Assembly (NCBI GenBank): GCA_023436825.1 | Contig: JAEZHS010000039.1 | Location: 1 to 5,712 of the forward strand | Length of the DNA: 5,712 bases | DNA from: Pseudomonadota bacterium | Lineage (GTDB): Bacteria; Pseudomonadota; Alphaproteobacteria; Reyranellales; Reyranellaceae | Direction: 5' to 3' | Shown: positions 1 to 4,950 of the stretch, piece by piece | Position numbering within the stretch: the stretch's first letter is position 1 | Layout of the letters: each line of letters opens with the position of its first letter | Notes under the pieces: generated by a model | Database searches by the model: none | The model's input: the letters and a program-made list of their open reading frames with translations, nothing else | What the model was told of the DNA's origin: nothing | Program-made: the position numbers and the translations under genes

Positions 1-549
1 TTCTGTCCGGGCATGGACAGGTCGGCGCCGCGCGTGCTGACGACGGAGAGCCGGCGCGAGCGGGTGCGCGCCGCCGACGACAGCATCGCCCTGTTCAAGC
101 TGCTCTCGCGCATCGACAAACCCGTCATCGCCGCCGTGCACGGCTATGCGTTGGGCGCTGGCTGCAGCCTGGCGCTCGGCAGCGACCTCGTCGTCGCGGC
201 CGAGAGCGCCCGCTTCGGCTACCCGGAACTGCGCGCGGGCCTCACCGCCTCGACCGTCACGGCGCACGCCGTGCACATCATGGGGCGCAAGATCGCCTTC
301 GAGCTCCTGACGCTCTGCGAGAACATCCCGCCGCAGCGCGCCCACGAGCTCGGTTTGGTAAACCGCGTCGTGCCCGACGCCGAGCTGCTGCCGGCGGCCC
401 TGGGCATGGCGGAGATCATCGCCAAGTGGAACCCGGAATTCGTCGGCCAGACCAAGCGCACCTTCCATCGCGCCGCCTCGCTCGGCCCCGAGCAGGCGCT
501 GGAGATGGCGCGCGATATCTCGGTCGTGATGGCGCGTTTGCCGCAGTAG
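1..549 (+). CDS. Enoyl-CoA hydratase/isomerase (crotonase) family protein, 5'-truncated by the window edge
   Basis: Crotonase-superfamily enzyme acting on acyl-CoA thioesters in the cytoplasm. The frame is open to base 1 and reads FCPGMD, the first oxyanion-hole motif of the family (usually A-F-x-A-G-x-D), so the ATG at 13 is internal; by comparison with the family's usual 260 residues, about 65-70 N-terminal residues are missing. Counting that Met as 1, the second oxyanion segment is HGYALGAGCSLALGSD (43-58), followed by ARFGYPELRAGL and the C-terminal AHELGLVNRVVP segment. Aligned by eye to rat mitochondrial hydratase, catalytic Glu164 is kept (E72, codon 226-228) but Glu144 is replaced by Ser (S52, codon 166-168). 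Classical hydratases need both glutamates, so this may be an isomerase or another crotonase-fold enzyme; the substrate is not predictable. The stop is TAG at 547-549, and a lipoprotein gene begins 7 bases later, suggesting co-transcription. Confidence 0.9.
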   Translation, partial: FCPGMDRSAPRVLTTESRRERVRAADDSIALFKLLSRIDKPVIAAVHGYALGAGCSLALGSDLVVAAESARFGYPELRAGLTASTVTAHAVHIMGRKIAFELLTLCENIPPQRAHELGLVNRVVPDAELLPAALGMAEIIAKWNPEFVGQTKRTFHRAASLGPEQALEMARDISVVMARLPQ

Positions 550-556
550 TCGCGCC

Positions 557-1381
557 ATGATCTCCCGCAGGAACGTTCTGTCGGCCTTGGCGGCTTCGTT
601 GGCGGCGGGATGCAGCGCGCGCCAGGCGGCCTCGCCGCGATATCAGAACCAATACCAGTATCCCGTCGCGCCGCCGCCGCCGGATCGCGCGTCGCTGGGC
701 CTGGACGCGGTGATCGACATCAGTCACGGCGTCACCGTTTCCGACTTCCGGCAGGTGCGCCAGAGCAACATCCTCAGCGTCATCCACAAGGCGAGTGAAG
801 GCGGCGATTATGCCGACCCGGCCTACGCCCTGCGCCGTCCCGAGGCCGAAGCGGCGGGCCTGCTGTGGGGCGCCTATCACTACGGCACGGGCCAGTATTC
901 GGGCGCGGACCAGGCGGCCTTCTTCCTCGCCCAGGCGCGGCCGGGTCCGCGGACGCTGCTCGCGCTCGACTTCGAGGCCAACGACAACAATCCCTCGAAC
1001 TCCATGTCGCTCGCGCAAGGGGAAGCGTTCGTCCGGACGGTGGCGCAGGCGACGGGCCGGCTGCCGGTCGTGTACGTGCACCCGACCTGGGCCAATGGCG
1101 AGCCGCTGCCGAATTCCGGTCTCAGTTTGGGCGCGACGATCACGCCGGACTCGATCCTCGCGCGCTGCGGCCTGTGGGTCGCCGACTACCACGACTCACC
1201 CGAGGTCCCGCTCGCCTGGACAGCGAGCGGCTGGCGGCTCTGGCAGTATGCCGGCGACGAGAGTGCGGGCCGTCCGGCGTACAACCAGACCAGCATCGTG
1301 CAGGGCGTCAGCCACTGCGATCGCAACCTGTTCAACGGCGATGCGGGCGCACTCCGCCGGTTCTGGGGTGCGAACACGTGA
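557..1381 (+). CDS. Glycoside hydrolase family 25 (lysozyme/muramidase-like) lipoprotein
   Basis: Predicted N,O-acetylmuramidase-type peptidoglycan hydrolase, 274 residues, anchored as a lipoprotein. The signal peptide has SRRNVL at 3-8 (twin-arginine-like) and a lipobox LAAGC at 15-19, making Cys19 the lipidated residue. A Pro/Gln/Tyr-rich linker (about 20-45) leads to the GH25 barrel: DISHG at 54-58, HKASEG at 77-82, GAYHYG at 105-110, the catalytic-type LDFE at 137-140 (Asp138 and Glu140, the family DxE pair), VYVHPTW at 172-178, RLWQYAG at 227-233 and a C-terminal DRNLFNG at 255-261. Cys204 and Cys254 could form a disulfide. The ATG at 557 is chosen because it gives a complete lipoprotein signal; no strong Shine-Dalgarno precedes it, which fits translational coupling to the crotonase gene 7 bases upstream. 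Family assignment is firm; activity and cellular role (wall remodelling or an enzyme aimed at other cells) are inferred. Confidence 0.9.
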   Translation: MISRRNVLSALAASLAAGCSARQAASPRYQNQYQYPVAPPPPDRASLGLDAVIDISHGVTVSDFRQVRQSNILSVIHKASEGGDYADPAYALRRPEAEAAGLLWGAYHYGTGQYSGADQAAFFLAQARPGPRTLLALDFEANDNNPSNSMSLAQGEAFVRTVAQATGRLPVVYVHPTWANGEPLPNSGLSLGATITPDSILARCGLWVADYHDSPEVPLAWTASGWRLWQYAGDESAGRPAYNQTSIVQGVSHCDRNLFNGDAGALRRFWGANT

Positions 1382-1425
1382 GCTTGCCCGACTCACAAAG
1401 ACTGAACTAGCTTCCGCTCATCATC

Positions 1426-1459
1426 ATGTTCCTCTCCCCCGCTAGGAGAAGAGGAGCAT
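1426..1459 (+). promoter_or_regulatory. Potential start-codon-occluding hairpin ahead of the first TctC gene
   Basis: Bases 1426-1435 (atgttcctct) are complementary to 1450-1459 (agaggagcat): ten consecutive pairs, one of them G-U, closing a 14-base loop. The 3' arm includes GAGGAG (1451-1456) and the first two bases of the ATG at 1458; a second ribosome-binding-like AGGAG (1444-1448) lies in the loop. The pairing is seen directly; a role in controlling translation is inference. No T-tract follows, so it does not resemble an intrinsic terminator. Confidence 0.5.
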
Positions 1460-2471
1460 GACAATGAACGACAGGGAGGAAGAGATCGTGAATCCGACGC
1501 GCCGCCGCCTCATCGCGGGCAGTGTAGGTTTTCTGACGGCGCCCGCCGTCTTCACCGGCGTATCGGCGCAGGGTGGCTTTCCGTCGAAGCCGATCCGCAT
1601 TGTCGTGCCCTATCCGGCCGGCGGCCAGACCGACGGGATCGCGCGCTCCTTCGGCGACTTCCTCTCGCGCAAGCTCGGCCAGTCGGTCGTGGTCGAGAAC
1701 AAGGGCGGCGCCGGGGGCACCATCGGCGTCGCCGAGGTCAAGCGCGCGGCGCCCGACGGCTACACCATCCTCTGCACGATCTCGTCCTCGCTGATCCAGA
1801 ACCGCGTCACGGTGAAGGACCTGCCCTACGATCCGGAGAAGGACTTCACCTACCTCACGATGACGACCAGCATCGGCGGGCCGGTAGTGGCGGCCGAGAA
1901 GACCGGCGCCACCAACCTCAAGCAGTTCGTCGAGTACTCGAAGAAGGTCGACAAGCTCAACTGGGGCGCCTACGGCCCCGGCTCGACGCCGCACGTCCTG
2001 ATCGAGACGATGGCCAAGCAGTACGGGCTGAAGGTCGAGGTCGTGCAGTATCGCGGCGAGGCGGCGATGTTCGCCGACCTGGCGGCGCAGCAGCTCGACG
2101 GAGCGTCGGGCAGTCCCGCCGCCGCGGCACCGGTGATCGCCTCGGGCAAGGGCAGGATCATCGCCGTCGTCGGCGACCGGCTGCCGGCCTATCCCGACGT
2201 GCCGACGATGACGGAGCAGGGCGCCGTCGGCGGCTCTTACGAGACGCGCGCCTTCGCCGCCTTCGCCGTCCCGTCGGCGACGCCCAAGGACATCGTGAAA
2301 AAGCTTTCGGACACTCTGCTCGAGGCCGGCAGCGATCCGAAGGTGAAGCAGCTGCTCGAGAACTACCTCATCGTCGGGCCGCTGAGCTTCGAGGCGACCA
2401 ATGCCCGCTTCAAGCGCGACACCGAGGTGATGCTGGCCGTGCTGAAGGAGATCGGGCTGAAGCCCGAATAG
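1458..2471 (+). CDS. Bug/TctC-family tripartite tricarboxylate transporter substrate-binding protein (first copy)
   Basis: Periplasmic solute-binding protein of the Bug/TctC family, which captures carboxylates and related small organic acids, sometimes for a TctAB permease. Length is 337 residues, typical for the family. The signal peptide has a twin-arginine motif TRRRLIAG at 14-21, a hydrophobic stretch and probable cleavage after VSAQ near 38. The mature start shows the family signature FPSKPIRIVVPYPAGGQTDGIAR (41-63, interrupted here only by reading it as two blocks: FPSKPIRIVV and PYPAGGQTDGIAR), then GQSVVVEN (74-81), GGAGGTIG (83-90) and PDGYTIL (99-105). The start is ambiguous: ATG 1458 has AGGAG nine bases upstream, ATG 1464 has GAGGAG seven bases upstream, and GTG 1488 has GGAGG (1475-1479) eight bases upstream. 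GTG 1488 would remove the acidic stretch DREEE and give a more usual signal peptide (Met-Asn-Pro-Thr-Arg-Arg-Arg). The stop is TAG. No TctA or TctB gene is nearby, so the ligand and membrane partner are unknown. Confidence 0.92.
   Translation: MTMNDREEEIVNPTRRRLIAGSVGFLTAPAVFTGVSAQGGFPSKPIRIVVPYPAGGQTDGIARSFGDFLSRKLGQSVVVENKGGAGGTIGVAEVKRAAPDGYTILCTISSSLIQNRVTVKDLPYDPEKDFTYLTMTTSIGGPVVAAEKTGATNLKQFVEYSKKVDKLNWGAYGPGSTPHVLIETMAKQYGLKVEVVQYRGEAAMFADLAAQQLDGASGSPAAAAPVIASGKGRIIAVVGDRLPAYPDVPTMTEQGAVGGSYETRAFAAFAVPSATPKDIVKKLSDTLLEAGSDPKVKQLLENYLIVGPLSFEATNARFKRDTEVMLAVLKEIGLKPE
1474..1490 (+). promoter_or_regulatory. Internal ribosome-binding site and alternative GTG start of the first TctC gene
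   Basis: GGGAGGA (1474-1480) lies eight bases (counted from GGAGG) before an in-frame GTG at 1488-1490. Starting here would place the TRRR twin-arginine motif four residues from the N terminus, the arrangement commonly seen in this family. It lies outside the hairpin at 1426-1459, so it could be used even when the upstream ATG is paired. Confidence 0.45.
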
Positions 2472-2489
2472 CTCGCTGGGCGACGCCGG

Positions 2490-2524
2490 ATGCCGAGCGG
2501 CGAAAGCGTTCTCGCATTCGGCAT
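2490..2524. repeat. Short inverted repeat between the two TctC genes
   Basis: Bases 2490-2496 (atgccga) and 2518-2524 (tcggcat) form a perfect seven-base inverted repeat about a 21-base interior, starting 18 bases after the first TctC stop. An alternative four-base pairing (cgag 2494-2497 with ctcg 2511-2514) competes with it. No T-run follows, so a terminator role is not supported; it could stabilise the 3' end of the upstream message. Confidence 0.3.
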
Positions 2525-2534
2525 GACAGGCCCG

Positions 2535-2569
2535 CCACGCTGGCCGATGTTTCGGCGCGCGTAGCGTGG
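2535..2569 (+). promoter_or_regulatory. Two-tier hairpin overlapping the ribosome-binding site of the second TctC gene
   Basis: Outer stem: ccacgct (2535-2541) pairs perfectly with agcgtgg (2563-2569). Inner stem: gccga (2543-2547) pairs with tcggc (2552-2556) around a TGTT loop. The outer 3' arm takes in the first two G residues of the ribosome-binding sequence GGAGGAG (2568-2574), so folding could compete with ribosome binding. The pairing is directly visible; its regulatory meaning is inferred. Confidence 0.4.
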
Positions 2570-2575
2570 AGGAGC

Positions 2576-3565
2576 ATGGTGGTGGTTCGGCGTCGGACGA
2601 TTCTTTCAGCGGGTGTTGCGTTCCCCGTGGCAATGACGGTGGCAGGCAGGGGAGCGCGAGCCCAGGCTCAAGCCTGGCCGGCCAAACAGATCCGCTTCAT
2701 CGTTCCCTTCGCCGCCGGCGGCAATGCCGACATCACCGCGCGGCTGCTGGGCGAGGGGCTGCAGCGCCGCTTCGGCCAGTCGGTCATCGTCGACAACCGC
2801 CCCGGCGCCGGCGGCGTGCTCGGTCAGGAGCTGGTGCTGCAGGCGCCGGCCGACGGCTACACCTTGGCGATTGCCACACCCGGTACGCTCTATGTGTCGC
2901 CACTGATGGCGGGCAAGGCCTCGATGCTGCCCGACTTCATTCCCGTCAGCATGCTCAGCACCGTGCCCATGATCGTCGATGTGCCGGCCAGCAGCCGGTT
3001 CAAGAGCTGGGCCGAGCTTCTGGCCGCGGCCAAGGCCGCTCCGGGGGCGATCAGCGTCGGCCATGCCGGCAACGGCACGCCCAACCACACCGACATCCTG
3101 CGCCTGCAGGAGAACGAGAAGGTCACCTTCAACGTCGTGCCCTATCGCGGCTCGGGCGTCGGCCTGAACGACGTGCTGGCCGGCCAGATCGACGCCTATG
3201 TCGACCAGCTCTCGAGCTCGCTGCCGCATCTGCAGTCGGGCAAGCTGCGCGCCCTGGTTGTCGTCGGCGACAAGCGCGTGCCCGAGCTGCCCGACGTGCC
3301 GAGCCTCGCCGAGGTCGGCGCCACGCCCTTCGACGGCGGCACGACGCTCGGCCTCTATGTCCGCGGCGGCACGCCGAAGGCGATCGTCGATACGTTGAAC
3401 GCCGCCACCGCGGCCGTGCTGAACGAGCCCGCGGTGCGCCAGAAATTCATCGAGCTCGGTGCCACCGTGCGCCCTTCGACGCCCGAGCAATTCGCCGCCT
3501 TCCAGAAGACCGACGAGGCGGCGCTCGCCGACCTCGCGGCCAAGGGTCTGCTGAAGCCGCAATGA
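2576..3565 (+). CDS. Bug/TctC-family tripartite tricarboxylate transporter substrate-binding protein (second copy)
   Basis: A second periplasmic solute-binding protein of the same family, 329 residues, 104 bases after the first and in the same direction. The signal peptide reads MVVVRRRTILSAG with an RR motif at 5-7, a hydrophobic core and probable cleavage after about GARAQ (26-30). Family signatures follow in order: WPAKQIRFIVPFAAGG (34-49), NADITARL (50-57), GQSVIVDNRPGAGG (67-80) and PADGYTLAI (91-99); further on are VPYRGSG and DVPSLAEVG, typical of the C-terminal lobe. GGAGGAG (2568-2574) precedes the ATG by one base, which is tight; the next codons are GTG at 2579 and 2582, and either would give better spacing with little change to the protein. 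The stop is TGA at 3563-3565. The two copies clearly differ along their length, so they are paralogues with probably different ligands, not a recent duplication. Confidence 0.93.
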   Translation: MVVVRRRTILSAGVAFPVAMTVAGRGARAQAQAWPAKQIRFIVPFAAGGNADITARLLGEGLQRRFGQSVIVDNRPGAGGVLGQELVLQAPADGYTLAIATPGTLYVSPLMAGKASMLPDFIPVSMLSTVPMIVDVPASSRFKSWAELLAAAKAAPGAISVGHAGNGTPNHTDILRLQENEKVTFNVVPYRGSGVGLNDVLAGQIDAYVDQLSSSLPHLQSGKLRALVVVGDKRVPELPDVPSLAEVGATPFDGGTTLGLYVRGGTPKAIVDTLNAATAAVLNEPAVRQKFIELGATVRPSTPEQFAAFQKTDEAALADLAAKGLLKPQ

Positions 3566-3597
3566 GGATGTGAGCCGGCGCCGCCCTGGTCTTTAGT

Positions 3598-3936
3598 CTA
3601 ATCGGCGCGCAGACCGCGGGCCTGCAGAACGTACTTCTTGGCCCGGAACTCGGTGTCCTGGCGGATCGATGCCGTGACCTTGGTGTCGTGGTCGGGGTTT
3701 GCCGCCGTGATCAGCCGATCGGTTTCGCCCCGGCAGGCGACGGCGGCCGCGGAGGCCACCGTGGCCGGATCGGCGCTGGATGTCGCTGTTCCGTCGACGG
3801 CCTTGTGCTTCAGGCAGGTGTCCCTCGCCTCGTAGCTCTTGTTGATCTCGATCTTGCGGCCGAGATCCTCGGGCCGGACGAAGCTTCCTTCACACGCAGT
3901 GACCAGCAGTACAACCAGAACGAACGCACGGCGCAT
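3598..3936 (-). CDS. Small hypothetical lipoprotein
   Basis: I do not recognise a named family. The 112-residue product starts at an ATG (3936-3934 on the minus strand) preceded about ten bases upstream by GGAG. Its N terminus MRRAFVLVVLLVTAC is a compact lipoprotein signal with lipobox LVTAC (11-15), so Cys15 is the likely lipidated residue, followed by a short mature protein of mixed charge. Two further cysteines (41 and 68) could form a disulfide in the periplasm. The middle (46-70) is rich in Ala, Ser and Thr; the C terminus (84-112) is basic and probably surface-exposed. The frame can be extended to an ATG at 4056, but those 40 extra residues would bury the signal peptide, so the shorter start is preferred. 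It converges on the second TctC gene (32 bases between stops) and diverges from the MlaC-like gene. The function is unknown; an envelope-attached protein is all the sequence supports. Confidence 0.72.
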   Translation of the reverse strand: MRRAFVLVVLLVTACEGSFVRPEDLGRKIEINKSYEARDTCLKHKAVDGTATSSADPATVASAAAVACRGETDRLITAANPDHDTKVTASIRQDTEFRAKKYVLQARGLRAD

Positions 3937-4216
3937 CGGATGATATCTCCCACGAAATCCCCACGAACCCGGAAGTGGTTTTGCCGAGGATTTCGGCATC
4001 GACAAGGCGGCGATCAATCGCATGCTTCGATGGCGCGGTGCTGTGACATTTCCCACGCAGTCGATGTCTCATCCGAGCCGCCTTTGAGCCCCAATTGCGG
4101 CACAGTCCCATGGAGGTGTTGCGGGCGGTCCACACCAGGGCGAGAAGATGCCGCGCCCTACTTGTTTCGACGCGGCGGTTATCTAAATGACGCCCTTCAC
4201 GCAAGGAGAAAGATCA
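3937..4216. other. Intergenic region between divergent lipoprotein and MlaC-like genes
   Basis: These 280 bases must hold the promoters of both flanking genes, but I see no convincing -35/-10 pair on either strand; the AT-rich stretch ttatctaaat (4179-4188) is the best -10-like candidate for the MlaC-like gene, yet the nearest TTG-type -35 (4162-4167) is far too close. Two small hairpins are visible: tgccga (3982-3987) with tcggca (3993-3998) around a five-base loop, and agggcg (4137-4142) with cgccct (4154-4159) around eleven bases. A short open frame at 3944-4084 (+) has no start codon near its beginning and is not called. Confidence 0.4.
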
Positions 4217-4219
4217 GTG
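4203..4219 (+). promoter_or_regulatory. Ribosome-binding site that selects the GTG start of the MlaC-like gene
   Basis: AAGGAG (4203-4208) sits eight bases before GTG at 4217-4219, an ideal spacing. The in-frame ATG at 4187 lies upstream of this site and has no comparable sequence before it, so the GTG is the better start. Confidence 0.7.
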
Positions 4220-4849
4220 TCGTCGTTCGTCCACCGTCGAAGCGTTCTGCGTTTGGCGACCGGTGCCGCCGCCGTCGCCGTCACCGGTTCCGTTGCTGCC
4301 GTCATGGCGCCCGGGCAGGCGCTGGCCGAACAGGACCCCGCTGCCCAGCTCGTCCAGCGGGCGGCGGACCAGGGGATCGAGGTCGCCCGGGCCACCGCCG
4401 GCGCGGCGCGCGAGGCCGGCATCCGGCGGGTGCTGGAATCCTATTTCGACCTCGCCTACATGGGCCGCTCGACCCTCGGCAACTATTGGAACCAGACCAC
4501 GCCCGAGCAACGCGAGCGCTACCTCAAGGCCTCGGCCAGCGTCGAGGCGCGCTCCTATGCCGAGCGTTTCGGTCAATATCGCGGTCAGACGATCACGGTG
4601 GGCAACATCAATACCCGGGCAAACGGCGTGACCGTCGTCGACAGCAAGCTCACCCAGACCAGCGGCGGTCCGGTCTCCGTCCAGTGGGAGGTCCGCAATG
4701 AAGGCCAGGGCCCGCGCATCGTCGACGTGCGGACCGAAGGCGTCAGCATGATCATGACCCGGCGGGCGGATTTCGTTTCCTACATCCGCAATCACGGCGG
4801 CCAGGTCGAAGCCCTGATCGACGAGCTGGAAGTCCGCGCCAAGCGCTGA
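4217..4849 (+). CDS. MlaC/Ttg2D-family periplasmic phospholipid-binding protein (possibly HpnM-like)
   Basis: Member of the Ttg2/MlaC family: periplasmic shuttles that carry phospholipid between an outer-membrane complex and the inner-membrane MlaFEDB ABC transporter. From GTG 4217 the protein has 210 residues, normal for the family. The signal peptide contains HRRSVLRLA (6-14), a twin-arginine-like motif, a long Ala/Val-rich core and probable cleavage after GQALA (33-37). The mature protein shows the family pattern FDLAYMGRSTLGNYW (77-91), TPEQRERYLKA (95-105), SYAERFGQYRGQ (113-124), a central beta region VTVVDSKL, then VDVRTEGVSMIMTRRADFVSYI and a C-terminal GGQVEALIDELE. No other mla genes are in the window. 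HpnM of hopanoid gene clusters is also in this family and an HpnN-like transporter lies just beyond, so a hopanoid-linked role is possible; the motifs look closer to general MlaC than to HpnM, but this is judged by eye. Confidence 0.9.
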   Translation: MSSFVHRRSVLRLATGAAAVAVTGSVAAVMAPGQALAEQDPAAQLVQRAADQGIEVARATAGAAREAGIRRVLESYFDLAYMGRSTLGNYWNQTTPEQRERYLKASASVEARSYAERFGQYRGQTITVGNINTRANGVTVVDSKLTQTSGGPVSVQWEVRNEGQGPRIVDVRTEGVSMIMTRRADFVSYIRNHGGQVEALIDELEVRAKR

Positions 4850-4859
4850 CCCTCATGTC

Positions 4860-4945
4860 TTCCGGACCGCGCGCATCTTGCGCGCTTAAGCGCATTCACA
4901 TGCGCGGATGATCATGAAGCGCGCGAGGACGCGCGCGGTCCGGAA
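4860..4945. repeat. 86-base nested inverted repeat filling a convergent intergenic spacer
   Basis: Outer arms: ttccggaccgcgcgc (4860-4874) and its exact reverse complement (4931-4945), 15 bases each. After a 2 by 3 base interruption a second stem follows: cttgcgcgctt (4877-4887) with aagcgcgcgag (4917-4927), 11 pairs with one G-T. Inside is a third hairpin, gcgcat (4890-4895) with atgcgc (4900-4905) around a TCAC loop, then the palindrome ATGATCAT (4908-4915). The termini therefore form imperfect inverted repeats of 28-29 bases. The element begins 10 bases after the MlaC-like stop and ends 5 bases before the HpnN-like stop. No T-tract follows on either strand and no flanking target duplication is obvious. 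It could be a REP/BIME-like palindromic unit, a MITE remnant or a two-way transcript-end structure. Confidence 0.88.
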
Positions 4946-4950
4946 ATCCC

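Noticed and set aside
416..1192. 258-residue minus-strand frame across the crotonase/GH25 junction
   Set aside because: Arg-rich shadow that spans two well-supported plus-strand genes and has no domain features.
1407..2633. 408-residue open frame on the minus strand opposite the first TctC gene
   Set aside because: Rich in Arg, His and Gly with low-complexity runs and no recognisable domain; it is the usual antisense shadow of a GC-rich gene, and the plus-strand product has clear TctC signatures.
2606..3562. 318-residue minus-strand frame, and an alternate plus-strand frame from 2566, both over the second TctC gene
   Set aside because: Both have compositions typical of out-of-frame GC-rich reading and no motifs; the 2576 frame carries the full Bug/TctC signature.
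3566..3597. Possible two-way terminator between the convergent second TctC and lipoprotein genes
   Set aside because: Only a short GC palindrome (cggcgccg) is present, with no adequate stem plus T-tract on either strand.
3944..4087. Short plus-strand open frame containing FGIDKAAINRML, considered as a gene remnant
   Set aside because: No start codon until far into the frame, no ribosome-binding site and under 50 codons; too little to call a pseudogene.
3688..4701. 337-residue plus-strand frame covering the lipoprotein, spacer and MlaC-like gene
   Set aside because: It crosses two better-supported genes and has shadow-like composition without motifs.
4860..4945. Reading the nested inverted repeat as a conventional intrinsic terminator or a tRNA-like gene
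   Set aside because: No T-run follows either arm, and the nested stems do not have tRNA arm lengths or conserved tRNA bases.
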